The notes under the pieces: model-generated
What the model was told of the DNA's origin: nothing
What the model saw: only the letters and a program-made list of their open reading frames with translations
Database searches by the model: none
Program-made: the position numbers and the translations under genes
Shown here: positions 15,302 to 23,531 of the stretch, in pieces
How positions within the stretch are numbered: the stretch's first letter is position 1
Layout: every line of letters begins with the position of its first letter
Source: Micromonospora cremea
Lineage (GTDB): Bacteria > Actinomycetota > Actinomycetes > Mycobacteriales > Micromonosporaceae
Length of the DNA: 64,000 nucleotides
Assembly: GCF_900143515.1 (NCBI RefSeq)
Contig: NZ_FSQT01000002.1
Coordinates: 2,357,501-2,421,500 of the forward strand
Direction: 5' to 3'

Positions 15302-16021
15302 CTAGCGGGCGACGACGTCGGAGACCACGACGGTGACGTTGTCCGGCGCGCCGGCGTGGTGGGCGAGCTTCACCAACTGCTCGCCGCACTGCTGGCGGTC
15401 GGTGTACATGCCCAGCGCCGCGCCGATGGCCTCGTCCTCGACGTAGTCGGAGAGCCCGTCGCTGCAGAGCAGCAGCCGGTCGCCGGGGCCCACGGTGAGC
15501 ACGCCGATCGCTGGTGGCGTGTCGGCGCCCTGCACCGCCCGGGTCACCAGGGACCGCTGCGGGTGGTGCCGGGCCTGCTCGGGGGAGAGCGAGCCCTGGT
15601 CGACCAGCGACTGGACGAAGGTGTCGTCCCGGGTGAGCTGGGTCAGCTCCCCGTCGCGCAGCAGGTAGCAGCGGGAGTCGCCGACCTGGGCCAGCACCAG
15701 GGTCTCGCCGGCCAGCAGCGCCGCGGTGAGCGTGGTGCCCATTCCTTCGCGGGTCGGGTCGACGGTGATGGCGGCGTGGATGCGCTGGTTGGCGGTGCTG
15801 ACCACGGCGCGCAGGGCGTCGGCGGCTCCGTCGGGGTCGGTGGGCGGGGCCAGCTCGTCCAGGATCCGGATCACGATCTCGCTCGCCACCTCGCCCGCGG
15901 GCAGCCCGCCCATGCCGTCGGCGACTGCGATCAGTCGGTCACCGGCGAGGGCGGAGTCCTCGTTGTTGGTCCGGATCAGGCCGATGTCGTTGAGGATGAC
16001 CGAGCGGAGGATCAGCGTCAT
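15302..16021 (-). CDS. PP2C family serine/threonine phosphatase
   Basis: This 239-residue soluble PPM/PP2C phosphatase probably removes phosphate from Ser/Thr of proteins phosphorylated by Hanks-type kinases. Metal-binding motifs are complete: TNNEDS near residue 20, VADGMGG near 35, the GTT region, VGDSRCYLLR, LLCSDGLSDYV and the terminal PDNVTVVV. It lacks the C-terminal TM segment of PstP-type enzymes, so it is a cytosolic short form. Start is ATG at 16021. It is flanked by PadR on one side and the XRE-cupin gene on the other, all on the same strand but with gaps of 100 bp or so; no kinase gene is near. Confidence 0.9.
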   Translation of the reverse strand: MTLILRSVILNDIGLIRTNNEDSALAGDRLIAVADGMGGLPAGEVASEIVIRILDELAPPTDPDGAADALRAVVSTANQRIHAAITVDPTREGMGTTLTAALLAGETLVLAQVGDSRCYLLRDGELTQLTRDDTFVQSLVDQGSLSPEQARHHPQRSLVTRAVQGADTPPAIGVLTVGPGDRLLLCSDGLSDYVEDEAIGAALGMYTDRQQCGEQLVKLAHHAGAPDNVTVVVSDVVAR

Positions 16022-16124
16022 GGGGTCAAGCTTGCCAAGAACACCCCGCTTTCGTCTCTACGCACTACGCGAAGGGCCGAGAAATGATGCGGATGTCCAC
16101 GCTCGGGCCCACCGGGGACGCGGT

Positions 16125-16685
16125 TCAGCGGCGTGGATAGCGCAGCAGCAGGCTGGCGGCGACCTCCTCGTCGCCCACCGCCGTGTAGCTGTGCGGCACG
16201 TCGGAGACCCAGCGGATGTGACCGCCGGCCGGGGCGGTCAGCGGCGCGTCGGCCGGGCCGGCGCGCAGCACTCCGGAGAAGACGGTGACGTGCTCGGTGA
16301 CCCCCGGCTGGTGGGCGGGGGAGAGCTGCCCCGGCCCGGGCGCGACCCGCATCCGGTACAGCTCGTAGGTAGCGTCGGCGTCGGTGAACACCTCCAGCAG
16401 GGTGGCGCTGACCGCGGCGCCGTGCACGGTGGGCGCGGCGGCCGGCTCGGCCAGCACAGCGGTCAGCGGCACGCCGAGCTGCGCGGTGACCGCCCAGAGC
16501 GTCTCCAGGGTCGGGTTGCGGGTGCCGTGCTCCAGGCCGGAGAGGGTGGCCTTTCCGACGCCAGCGAGTCGGGCGAGTGTGGACAGCGAGATCCCCCGCT
16601 CCTCGCGCAGGGCGCGGACCCGGCGGCCGACGACGGCGGGATCCACGTCGAGGCCGGGACGGTGGGCTGGTGGTCGGTGCGGCAC
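16125..16685 (-). CDS. XRE family regulator with C-terminal cupin
   Basis: This is a 186-residue regulator. Residues 20-75 form an XRE helix-turn-helix (VRALREERGISLSTLARLAG, then KATLSGLEHGTRNPTLETLW), and residues 105-185 form a small cupin sensor domain (YRMRVAPGPG, EHVTVFSGVL). It starts with GTG at 16685. It diverges from the BenE-type transporter gene; the 55-bp gap contains a 16-bp palindrome at 16710-16725. XRE-cupin proteins commonly regulate the transporter or enzyme gene next to them in response to a small carboxylic acid or amine bound by the cupin, so control of the BenE gene is the natural inference. Confidence 0.9.
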   Translation of the reverse strand: MPHRPPAHRPGLDVDPAVVGRRVRALREERGISLSTLARLAGVGKATLSGLEHGTRNPTLETLWAVTAQLGVPLTAVLAEPAAAPTVHGAAVSATLLEVFTDADATYELYRMRVAPGPGQLSPAHQPGVTEHVTVFSGVLRAGPADAPLTAPAGGHIRWVSDVPHSYTAVGDEEVAASLLLRYPRR

Positions 16686-16709
16686 CCGGCTATCGTGCTA
16701 CACGCTGTC

Positions 16710-16725
16710 GTTCCGTAAACGGAAC
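16710..16725. promoter_or_regulatory. Palindromic operator between XRE-cupin and BenE genes
   Basis: GTTCCGTAAACGGAAC has 7-bp arms around an AA centre. It lies 25 bp from the regulator start and 16 bp from the transporter start, so one bound dimer could affect both promoters. The motif is of the kind recognised by XRE-cupin proteins. Confidence 0.7.
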
Positions 16726-16740
16726 AGTCGGAGGGCGGGA

Positions 16741-17994
16741 ATGGTCGGTCGGGCGCAACCGGTGCTGGCCGGGGTGGTGACCGCCCTGGTCGGCTTCGCC
16801 AGCTCGTTCACCGTCGTGCTGGCCGGGCTCCGGGCGGCCGGCGCGTCGGACGCGCAGGCGGCCTCCGGCCTGCTCGCCCTCTGCGTGTCGTCCGGACTGG
16901 CCGCCGCCTGGCTCGGCTGGCGGCACCGGATGCCGATGAGCGTCGCCTGGTCCACGCCGGGAGCGGCACTGCTGGTGGCGACCGGACCGCCGCCGGGCGG
17001 ATGGCCGGTCGCGGTGGGCGCCTTCCTCGTCTCCGGCCTGCTGATCGTGGCGGCCGGGCTGTTCCCGCCCCTCGGTCGGGCGGTGGCCGCCATCCCCAAG
17101 CCGGTGGCCGGCGCGATGCTCGCCGGGGTGCTGCTGCCGCTGTGCACCGCGCCGGTCCGCGCGCTGGTCGAACTGCCCACGGTGGCCGGCCCGGTGGTGA
17201 TCGGCTGGCTGCTGCTGCACCGGTACGCCCGCCGCTGGGCGGTACCCGGCGCGCTGCTGGTGGCGGTGGTCGCGATCGCGCTGACCGCGCCACCGGCCGG
17301 CCTGGCCGGCGCCGCGCTGACCCCGTCGGTCGCCCTGACCACGCCGGCCTGGAACGCATCCGCGCTGGTCGGGCTCGCCCTCCCGCTGTTCCTGGTCACC
17401 ATGGCCGCACAGAACGTGCCCGGCATGGCGGTGCTGGTCGGCTACGGCTACCGCCCACCGTTCGGCGCCGCGTTGCGGGCCACCGGTCTGGCCAGCCTGC
17501 TGGCCGCCCCGGCCGGCGGGCACGCGGTGAACCTCGCGGCGATCACCGCCGCGCTGGCCGCCGGCCCCGACGCGCACCCGGACCCGGAGCGCCGGTGGGT
17601 CGCGTCGGTCACCGCCGGCGTCGGTCTGGCCGTGCTCGGGCTGGGCGCCGGCGTCGCCACCGCGCTGGTCGCGGTCGCCCCGCCGATCCTCATCGAGGCG
17701 GTCGCCGGGCTGGCGCTGCTGGGCGCGCTGGCCACCGCGCTCGCCTCGGCGGTGACCGACCCGGCGACCCGGGAGGCCGCCGTGGTCACCTTCGTGGTGA
17801 CCGCCTCCGGGGTGACGCTGATCGGGGTGGGCGGCGCGTTCTGGGGTCTGGTCGCCGGCTGCCTGATGCTGCTGCTCTTCCATCGCCGCCCACCCGCCGC
17901 ACCGGCCACGCCGCCGACCGATGCACCGGAAAGATCAACACCAGATCGGCGGAATGGCGCTGTCCCAGCCGACCGGACACCGCAACATCACTGA
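16741..17994 (+). CDS. BenE family (benzoate/H+ symporter-like) transporter
   Basis: The product is a 417-residue membrane protein with about twelve hydrophobic segments. It matches the BenE family, whose characterised member imports benzoate with protons, but many relatives transport other compounds. Visible family stretches are SVAWSTPGAALLVA, KPVAGAMLAGVLLPLC and APAGGHAVNLAAITAALAAG, with the conserved Gly/Pro/Asn in the last. The C-terminal 35 residues are hydrophilic and disordered. ATG at 16741 has GGAGGGCGGG just before it. Its divergent XRE-cupin neighbour is the likely regulator. No aromatic catabolic genes are near, so the true substrate is open. Confidence 0.88.
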   Translation: MVGRAQPVLAGVVTALVGFASSFTVVLAGLRAAGASDAQAASGLLALCVSSGLAAAWLGWRHRMPMSVAWSTPGAALLVATGPPPGGWPVAVGAFLVSGLLIVAAGLFPPLGRAVAAIPKPVAGAMLAGVLLPLCTAPVRALVELPTVAGPVVIGWLLLHRYARRWAVPGALLVAVVAIALTAPPAGLAGAALTPSVALTTPAWNASALVGLALPLFLVTMAAQNVPGMAVLVGYGYRPPFGAALRATGLASLLAAPAGGHAVNLAAITAALAAGPDAHPDPERRWVASVTAGVGLAVLGLGAGVATALVAVAPPILIEAVAGLALLGALATALASAVTDPATREAAVVTFVVTASGVTLIGVGGAFWGLVAGCLMLLLFHRRPPAAPATPPTDAPERSTPDRRNGAVPADRTPQHH

Positions 17995-18019
17995 TCTCGT
18001 GTGGATCTCCGTGCTTGCG

Positions 18020-18391
18020 TCACTCCTCGGCGGGCAGGTCGGCCACGCCGACCGCGAGGCGTACCCGGCCGTCCGCGACGGTGGCGATCCGGTCGGCCGG
18101 GACGTACACCGCGCCTGCGTCGACCAACTCGGTGGAGACCTTCAGGTAGCCGCTGTGCAACAGCCGCGCCGCCAGATCGGCCGGCACATCGGGCTCCTCG
18201 ACCGCGGTGGCCTCGATCAGCTCGTCCAGGCTGCTGCCCGGGTCGGCGGCCGGTGTCTGGACGGTCACCGCGTTCGGGTCGCCCCGCTGGACGAGGTCCA
18301 CCGTCCCGACCTCGGTGCCGGCGGGGTCGATCACCGGCATCCCGGTGGTGATCCGCGAGATGGTCGCCTGCTGCTCGTCCTGCTGGTCCAT
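18020..18391 (-). CDS. PRC-barrel-like / DUF2171-type protein
   Basis: This is a 123-residue soluble protein. The N-terminal part (TTGMPVIDPAGTEVGTVDLV at about 16-35) has the PRC-barrel-like pattern of a conserved G-x-V-x-D with EVGTV. The end (VYVPADRIATVADGRVRLAV) repeats the theme, as in DUF2171-type proteins of actinobacteria and Deinococcus. These are small beta-barrel proteins of unknown function, sometimes stress-linked. The ATG at 18391 (MDQQDEQQ) has an AGGGATGG-like stretch upstream. It is followed on the same strand by nothing close, and is 59 bp from the upstream small gene, with which it may be cotranscribed. Confidence 0.7.
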   Translation of the reverse strand: MDQQDEQQATISRITTGMPVIDPAGTEVGTVDLVQRGDPNAVTVQTPAADPGSSLDELIEATAVEEPDVPADLAARLLHSGYLKVSTELVDAGAVYVPADRIATVADGRVRLAVGVADLPAEE

Positions 18392-18450
18392 CCCTCCGCG
18401 GTTCCCGGGGCGGTACGCCGCTAAACGCTGCCGCCCAGCCGCTGAGCCGC

Positions 18451-18702
18451 TCAGCCATTTGGGAGGGTCCAGCCGCCCGGCGGGCGCGGAGACAGCTCGC
18501 GCCAGGTGTCCGGGCCCTCGAGCAGCGCCCGGACCGTCTCCTCGGCCTCGTCCGCACTGCCGTACTCGTAGAACCGGGAGATGCCCTCGGCGCCGCCGGC
18601 CCGCTGCTCGACGTGCCACCGGTCGGCGTCCACCCGGAGGAAGACGTCCCGTCGGGCCAGCCGCCCCCATTTCCCGTTCCACCAGTGCTTCCGCTGCTCC
18701 AT
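18451..18702 (-). CDS. Small conserved hypothetical protein
   Basis: I do not recognise this 83-residue soluble protein. It is rich in aromatic residues at the start (KHWWNGKWGRLARRDVFLRV) and has a YGSADEAEETVRALLEG helix in the middle, ending in PGGWTLPNG. The pattern of a beta-rich N-terminus and one helix suggests a compact alpha/beta fold. The ATG at 18702 lies 7 nt after a TAGAGT -10 (18709-18714), so the mRNA is probably leaderless. A LexA-like box lies in the spacer (18715-18730). If that box is real, the gene would be part of the SOS response. Confidence 0.7.
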   Translation of the reverse strand: MEQRKHWWNGKWGRLARRDVFLRVDADRWHVEQRAGGAEGISRFYEYGSADEAEETVRALLEGPDTWRELSPRPPGGWTLPNG

Positions 18703-18708
18703 GGGCGG

Positions 18709-18730
18709 ACTCTATCGAACACACGTACGA
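18709..18730 (-). promoter_or_regulatory. Leaderless promoter with LexA-like (SOS) box
   Basis: TCGAACACACGTACGA at 18715-18730 resembles the actinobacterial SOS box TCGAAC-N4-GTTCGA with one mismatch, and sits directly upstream of the -10 TAGAGT (18709-18714) of the small gene starting at 18702. Confidence 0.5.
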
Positions 18731-18781
18731 GAAGGTGCGGCCCCTGCGGGAATCCCACAGGGGCCGATGTGCATCCGTCGG

Positions 18782-19243
18782 TCAGCGCGGCGCCGGCGGC
18801 TCCGTCCGGCGGCCCAGCACGTCGTCCAGCGCCCCGCGCTGCTGGCCAGGGGTGGTGTGGCCGGCGGAGAGTAGCGCGTCCCGGATCTCGGTGAGCAGCT
18901 TGATCTCCTCGCTCGGCGCGGCCGGCGGCGGCTCCTCGCCCCGCTGCCGCCGCTCGGCCAGCTTGTTCATCGGGAACACCACGAAGAAGTAGAGCACCGC
19001 CGCGGTGAGCAGGAAGGTGATCAGGGCGTTGATGAACCCCGCCCAGTCCATGAAGTTGCCCTTGCTGATCTCCCACTGGCCGGCGAACTGGTCCTCCCCG
19101 CCACCGACCAGCTTGATGATCGGCTTGAGGAACGAGTTCGTGAGCGCGGTGACCACGCCGGTGAACGCGGCGCCGATGACGACACCGACCGCCAGGTCGA
19201 TGACGTTGCCGCGCATGATGAAGTCTTTGAAGCCCTTGAGCAT
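18782..19243 (-). CDS. mscL: Large-conductance mechanosensitive channel MscL
   Basis: The product is a 153-residue MscL that opens under membrane tension during hypo-osmotic shock. It forms a homopentamer in the cytoplasmic membrane. The N-terminal S1 helix MLKGFKDFIMRGNVIDLAVG is followed by TM1 with the pore-lining GVVIGAAFTGVV, a periplasmic loop, and TM2 (INALITFLLTAAVLYFFVVF). A charged C-terminal helix then includes EEIKLLTEIRDALL. I use ATG 19243 (MLKGF), the family's usual start; an in-frame start 36 nt upstream would add a polar leader. The C-terminal tail of about 20 residues is longer than in E. coli. It is divergent from nothing and next to the GntR gene on the same strand. Confidence 0.95.
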   Translation of the reverse strand: MLKGFKDFIMRGNVIDLAVGVVIGAAFTGVVTALTNSFLKPIIKLVGGGEDQFAGQWEISKGNFMDWAGFINALITFLLTAAVLYFFVVFPMNKLAERRQRGEEPPPAAPSEEIKLLTEIRDALLSAGHTTPGQQRGALDDVLGRRTEPPAPR

Positions 19244-19282
19244 CCGTACTCCCGAGGTGTCCGGTTTTCCGTCCGGCACAAC

Positions 19283-19975
19283 CTATGCCCCTACGGCGGG
19301 CTCCAGAAAAGCGCCGGCTTCGATCGCTGCCCGGCCCGGGTCGCCGGCCCGGATCGCCTCGACCAGCCGGGCGTGGTCGACGTAGCGCTCGGGCGTGAGC
19401 GCGTCCCCCATCGCCTGGGCGACCGTGCTGCGCAGGGCGGCGCCGACCGAGGCGTACAGCTCGGCCAGCATGGCGTTGTGCGCGGCGGCGACCACCGCGG
19501 TGTGCAGCGCCGCGTCCGCCTCGACGAACGCGTCCACCCGGCCGCCGCGCCAGGCCGCCTCGCGTTCGGCGAGCGCGCCGTCGAGCGCCGCCAGGTCCTC
19601 CGGGGTACGCCGCAGCGCGGCGAGCCGGGCGGCCTCCACCTCGAAGGCGCGCCGCACCTCGATCACCTCGGTCATCCGGTCGTCGCCGAGCCGACGGGCC
19701 ACCACCGGCGCCAGCTCGTCGGTGGACACCACGTACGTGCCGGAGCCCTGCCGGCACTCCAGCACGCCGGCGTGCACCAGGGCGCGGACCGCCTCGCGGA
19801 CGGTGTTGCGCCCGACGCCCAGCGCGGCGACCAGCTGTGGCTCGGTGGGGATGCGCCCGCCGACCGGCCACTCGCCGCCCAGGATCCGGGCCCGGAGCTG
19901 CTCGATGGTCTGCCGGACCCGATGGCCGCGGGGCGGCACCGGCGGCGCGGAGGAGGAATCGACCGACGGTGGCAC
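19283..19975 (-). CDS. GntR family regulator, FadR subfamily
   Basis: This is a 230-residue transcription factor. The winged helix is at about 22-88 (ILGGEWPVGGRIPTEPQLVA, RNTVREAVRALVHAGVLECR, QGSGTYV), followed by an all-helical FCD domain. In the FCD domain an ExRRAFEVEAARLAA helix and the metal-ligand pattern D...H...H (FVEADAALHTAVVAAAHN, then DHARLVEAIRAGD) are visible. It therefore probably binds a carboxylate ligand through a metal ion. It diverges from the MFS gene at 20026 across 50 bp, an arrangement that suggests it controls that exporter or importer and itself. Confidence 0.9.
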   Translation of the reverse strand: MPPSVDSSSAPPVPPRGHRVRQTIEQLRARILGGEWPVGGRIPTEPQLVAALGVGRNTVREAVRALVHAGVLECRQGSGTYVVSTDELAPVVARRLGDDRMTEVIEVRRAFEVEAARLAALRRTPEDLAALDGALAEREAAWRGGRVDAFVEADAALHTAVVAAAHNAMLAELYASVGAALRSTVAQAMGDALTPERYVDHARLVEAIRAGDPGRAAIEAGAFLEPAVGA

Positions 19976-20025
19976 TGGTTACATCACCGGTCCCGAATTC
20001 ATCCCATGATTGTAGGTTAGAGGTC

Positions 20026-21309
20026 ATGACCCCGCCACCGACCGCCGCTCCGGCGCCTCCCGCCCCCGCCCCCGCCGCCGGCCCTGCCCCGGCGCGCGAC
20101 CCCGGTGCGGGCCGCCGGACCCACCCGGCGACCGGCGGCGCGCTCGTGCTGGTCGGAATGCTGCTGGTCGCGCTCAACCTGCGCGCCGTGGTGACCAGCC
20201 TCGGCGCCCTGCTCGACGAGGTCCGCGACGGGCTGGGGCTCTCCGGAACCACCGCCGGTCTGGTCACCACCCTGCCGACCATCGCGTTCGCCGGCCTCGG
20301 CGCGCTCACCCCGTGGCTGGTCCGCCGGGTGGCGCCGGCCCGGATCCTGGTGGTCGCCATGATCGCCCTCGCCGCCGGTCAGGTGCTCCGGGTCGCCACC
20401 GACTCGACCTGGGTCTTCCTGCTCACCAGCGCACTGGCGCTGGCCGGCATCGCGGTCGCGAACATCCTGCTGCCGATGCTGGTCAAGCAGCACTTCCCGC
20501 ACCGCACCGGCCTCGTCACCGGGGCGTACACGATGGCACTGACCGCGGGCACGACGGTGGCCGCGGCGACCGCGGTGCCGATCGCGCACGCCTTCGGATC
20601 CTGGCGGGCCGGGCTCGGTATCTGGGCCGCGATGGCCGCGGTGGCCGTACTCCCGTGGGTGCCGCTGGCACTGCGGACCCGGGCGGCCGCGCGGCGGGCG
20701 ACCCCGACGGTGGCCGTCGCCCCACCGGCGCGGGTCCGGCCGGCGCGGACCCGCCTGGGCTGGGCGATGGCCGTCTACTTCGGCGCCCAGTCGCTGAGCG
20801 GGTACGCGATCATGGGCTGGCTGGCCCAGCTGTTCCGGGACGCCGGCTACCAGCCCGAGTCGGCGGGGCTGCTGCTCGCCGGGGTGACCGCGCTCGGCGT
20901 GCCGATCGCGCTGCTGATGCCCACCCTGGCCGGCCGCCTGGCGACGCTGCGCCCGCTGGTGCTCGGGCTGACCACCGCGTCGGCGCTGGCCTACCTCGGG
21001 CTGGCGCTGGCCCCGCACGGCGCCGCCCTGCTCTGGGTGATCCTGCTGGCGATCGGCCAGGGCGCGTTCCCGATGATCCTGACCACCATCGGCCTGCGCG
21101 CGCGGACCGCCGAGGGGACCGTCGCGCTCTCCGCGTTCGCGCAGAGCACCGGGTACGTGATCGCCGCACTCGGCCCGCTGCTGGTCGGCATTCTCTACGA
21201 GGTCACCGGTGGCTGGACCGCGCCGATCGGGTTCCTGCTGGTCGCGCTCGCCGTGCAGACGGCGGCGGGCATGGCGATCGCCCGTCCCCGCTACGTCGAG
21301 GACGAGTGA
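20026..21309 (+). CDS. MFS transporter, CynX/NimT family
   Basis: This is a 427-residue twelve-helix major facilitator. The first 35 residues are Pro/Ala-rich and cytosolic; TM1 begins at about residue 38 with GALVLVGMLLVALNLRAVV, where NLRA is the family hallmark of CynX/NimT-type transporters (cyanate, 2-nitroimidazole). A later landmark is YFGAQSLSGYAIMGWLAQLF at the start of the second half. The substrate cannot be read off. ATG at 20026 has only a weak AGAGG before it. The FadR-type GntR regulator is divergent, and the gene converges with a STAS gene 13 bp downstream. Confidence 0.9.
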   Translation: MTPPPTAAPAPPAPAPAAGPAPARDPGAGRRTHPATGGALVLVGMLLVALNLRAVVTSLGALLDEVRDGLGLSGTTAGLVTTLPTIAFAGLGALTPWLVRRVAPARILVVAMIALAAGQVLRVATDSTWVFLLTSALALAGIAVANILLPMLVKQHFPHRTGLVTGAYTMALTAGTTVAAATAVPIAHAFGSWRAGLGIWAAMAAVAVLPWVPLALRTRAAARRATPTVAVAPPARVRPARTRLGWAMAVYFGAQSLSGYAIMGWLAQLFRDAGYQPESAGLLLAGVTALGVPIALLMPTLAGRLATLRPLVLGLTTASALAYLGLALAPHGAALLWVILLAIGQGAFPMILTTIGLRARTAEGTVALSAFAQSTGYVIAALGPLLVGILYEVTGGWTAPIGFLLVALAVQTAAGMAIARPRYVEDE

Positions 21310-21322
21310 CGATCGGCAGTGA

Positions 21323-21679
21323 TCAGGAGGAGGCCGGCGTCGGATCGCCGGCGACGGCCTGATCCACGGTCGGGTAGGTGTGCAGCACCTCGACCAGGCC
21401 GCTCACCTCGAGGATGCGCAGCACACCCCGCTGCGGGGCGGCCAGCCGCACCACGCCGCCAGCCTCGTCGCAGCTGTTCTTGGCGCGGACGAAGACCGAC
21501 AGGCCGGTCGAGTCGCAGAACGAGACGTCCGCCAGATCGAAGACGAGCCGGTTGCGGCCCTTGTCGAGCAGGTCGGTGATCTGGTCCTGCAACTGCGGCG
21601 CGGTGGCCATGTCCAGCTCGCCCGCGACCGACACGACGATCACGTCGCCGCGCTGTTCCGTGTGCACCGTCAAGGACAT
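21323..21679 (-). CDS. STAS-domain anti-sigma factor antagonist
   Basis: This is a 118-residue single-domain protein of the SpoIIAA/RsbV type. Unphosphorylated, such proteins bind an anti-sigma kinase and free the sigma factor. The phospho-acceptor is Ser57 in FCDSTGLSVFVRAKN. The fold begins with VIVVSVAGELDMATAPQL. Length is normal. It lies next to the stressosome operon, whose SpoIIE phosphatases could dephosphorylate it, but it is on the opposite strand with about 165 bp of shared upstream DNA. No anti-sigma kinase or sigma gene is adjacent, so the partner acts from elsewhere. Confidence 0.92.
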   Translation of the reverse strand: MSLTVHTEQRGDVIVVSVAGELDMATAPQLQDQITDLLDKGRNRLVFDLADVSFCDSTGLSVFVRAKNSCDEAGGVVRLAAPQRGVLRILEVSGLVEVLHTYPTVDQAVAGDPTPASS

Positions 21680-21844
21680 TCGCCAGACCTCCTGTTATCG
21701 GGGGAACGGTATCCCACGACCGGGGTCACACGCAGAACGGGAGCCGAGATCCGGTGGCCATCATCATTCCGTTGCTACGGGGCAAGTAGTGCAGCAGCCC
21801 CCGGTGATAGAGTCCGCCCGGTCCAGGTCGAGGGGGGTTTCGCA

Positions 21845-22705
21845 ATGGCGTTGAGCGCCGAGGAAAGTGGTCGGCTCGCCGCGCTGCTCGGCGGGCACGC
21901 CGAGCGGGTCACGCAGCGGTGGACCGAGATCGTCGCCGGTTCGTTGCGCGGCCGGTTGAGTCAGGCCGAGCTGCGCCGGCAGGTCCAGGATCTGCACGGC
22001 GCCATCGTCGCCGCCGGCGAGCACGGCGCGATCGACCTGTCCGCGGAGAACGCCGCCGAACTGCGCGCCGCGCTCTCCGAGCTGTCCCGCGGCCGGGCCC
22101 GGCAGGGCTTCTCCGCCACCGAGACCGCGATCAGCATCTTCGCGCTCAAGGACGTGCTGGCCGGGCTCGTGGAGGAGGCCGGCGGCGCCACCGCGCTGCG
22201 CGACTACGTCGCCTTCTCCGGTCTGGTCGACGAGCTGGGCCTGTTCACCTTCGAGAGCTTCGTCCGCACCCGGGAGAGCCTGATCGCCGATCAGGCCGAA
22301 CAACTGCTCGAGCTCTCCACGCCGGTGGTCAAGCTCTGGGAGGGCGTGGTCGCCGTCCCGCTGGTCGGCACCCTGGACTCGGCCCGGGCCCAGGTGGTCA
22401 TGGAGCGGCTGCTGCAGACGCTGGTCGACACCAGCTCCCCGTACGCGATCATCGACATCACCGGCGTCCCGGCGGTCGACACCCAGGTCGCCCAGCACAT
22501 CCTGAAGACCGTGGTGGCCGCCCGCCTGATGGGCGCCGACTGCATCATCTCCGGCATCCGCCCCCAGATCGCGCAGACCATCGTCGCGCTCGGCATCGAG
22601 TTCGGTGACATCGCCACCAAGGCGAGCCTCGCCGACGCGCTGCGCCACGTGCTGCGGCTCAGCGGAGTGGAGACCGCCCGCCGCCAGCCACGCCGGGACG
22701 CCTGA
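21845..22705 (+). CDS. rsbR: RsbR-type stressosome sensor protein
   Basis: This is a 286-residue co-antagonist. The N-terminal 150 residues form an RsbRD-type helical sensor (LSRGRARQGFSATETAISIF pattern), and residues 165-275 a STAS domain. Threonines matching the two RsbR phosphosites are present in VPLVGTLDSARAQ and VDTQVAQHILKT. In Bacillus, RsbR and RsbS form the stressosome shell that holds RsbT; stress leads RsbT to phosphorylate both and leave. The ATG at 21845 is preceded by GAGGGGGG. It is first in a run of six genes with 1-4 nt overlaps, so the promoter must lie in 21680-21844. Confidence 0.92.
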   Translation: MALSAEESGRLAALLGGHAERVTQRWTEIVAGSLRGRLSQAELRRQVQDLHGAIVAAGEHGAIDLSAENAAELRAALSELSRGRARQGFSATETAISIFALKDVLAGLVEEAGGATALRDYVAFSGLVDELGLFTFESFVRTRESLIADQAEQLLELSTPVVKLWEGVVAVPLVGTLDSARAQVVMERLLQTLVDTSSPYAIIDITGVPAVDTQVAQHILKTVVAARLMGADCIISGIRPQIAQTIVALGIEFGDIATKASLADALRHVLRLSGVETARRQPRRDA

Positions 22706-23115
22706 TGGAGCGGGTGCCGATCCTCAAGATCGGCGACATCCTGCTCGTCTCCATCCAGCTCGACATGTCCGACCAGACCGCGGTCCAGCTCCAGGAGGAC
22801 CTCGCCGAGCGGATCGTCGCCACCGGCTGCCACGGCGTCATCATCGACATCACCGCGCTGGACATCGTCGACTCCTTCGTCGGGCGGATGCTCTCCACCA
22901 TCGCGTCGATCTCCAAGGTGCTCGACGCGGAGACGGTGGTCGTCGGGATGCGCCCCGCCGTCGCCATCACCCTGGTCGAACTCGGGCTGTCGCTGAACGG
23001 CATCCGTACCGCGCTGAACGTCGAGCGCGGCATGGAGCTGATCGCGGCGGCCCGCGCCGACGAGCTCGACTACCAGCTCGACGACGATCCGGACGCCGAG
23101 ACGGCCACGCCGTGA
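22705..23115 (+). CDS. rsbS: RsbS-type stressosome scaffold protein
   Basis: This is a 136-residue STAS protein, the antagonist of the stressosome core. ILLVSIQLDMSDQTAVQLQE is the family's N-terminal strand-helix. Ser57 in DIVDSFVGRML corresponds to the Ser phosphorylated by RsbT. The ATG at 22705 overlaps the rsbR stop by 1 nt, and its own stop overlaps rsbT by 4 nt, so stoichiometry is likely kept by translational coupling. The C-terminal 20 residues are acidic (LDYQLDDDPDAE) and extend beyond the Bacillus protein. Confidence 0.93.
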   Translation: MERVPILKIGDILLVSIQLDMSDQTAVQLQEDLAERIVATGCHGVIIDITALDIVDSFVGRMLSTIASISKVLDAETVVVGMRPAVAITLVELGLSLNGIRTALNVERGMELIAAARADELDYQLDDDPDAETATP

Positions 23116-23531
23116 CCGCGGGCATCGACCTGAGCCACCCGCAGGCGCAGGCGATCCGGAGCGACGAGGACGTGGTGCGCGTCCGGCAGTTGGTCCGCGC
23201 CGTGGCGGTGGCCGTCAAGCTCTCACTGGTCGACCAGACCAAAGTGGTCACCGCGGCGAGCGAGCTGGCCCGCAACACCCTGGTCTACGGCGGCGGCGGC
23301 ACGGTGGAGGTGACGACCGTGGACAACGGACGGCGCCGCGGGGTCCAGATCATCTTCGTCGACTCCGGGCCCGGCATCGCCGACCTCGACCTGGCCTTCA
23401 CCGACGGCTACACCACCGGCGGCGGGCTCGGTCTCGGACTCAGCGGCGCCCGGCGACTCGTCGACGAGTTCCAGATCGAGACATCGGCGGAGACCGGCAC
23501 CCGCATCACGGTCACCAAGTGGTCCCGGTGA
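23112..23531 (+). CDS. rsbT: RsbT-type serine/threonine kinase
   Basis: The product is a 139-residue GHKL-fold kinase that phosphorylates RsbR and RsbS and, when released, activates a PP2C phosphatase. ATP-site boxes are intact: the N-box ASELARNTLVYGGGG, the G1 box DSGPGI and the G2 box GGGLGLGLSGARRL. GTG at 23112 overlaps the rsbS stop by 4 nt. Order and overlap match rsbRST elsewhere. What RsbT would activate here is most simply the SpoIIE-domain proteins encoded further down the same operon. Confidence 0.93.
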   Translation: MTAGIDLSHPQAQAIRSDEDVVRVRQLVRAVAVAVKLSLVDQTKVVTAASELARNTLVYGGGGTVEVTTVDNGRRRGVQIIFVDSGPGIADLDLAFTDGYTTGGGLGLGLSGARRLVDEFQIETSAETGTRITVTKWSR

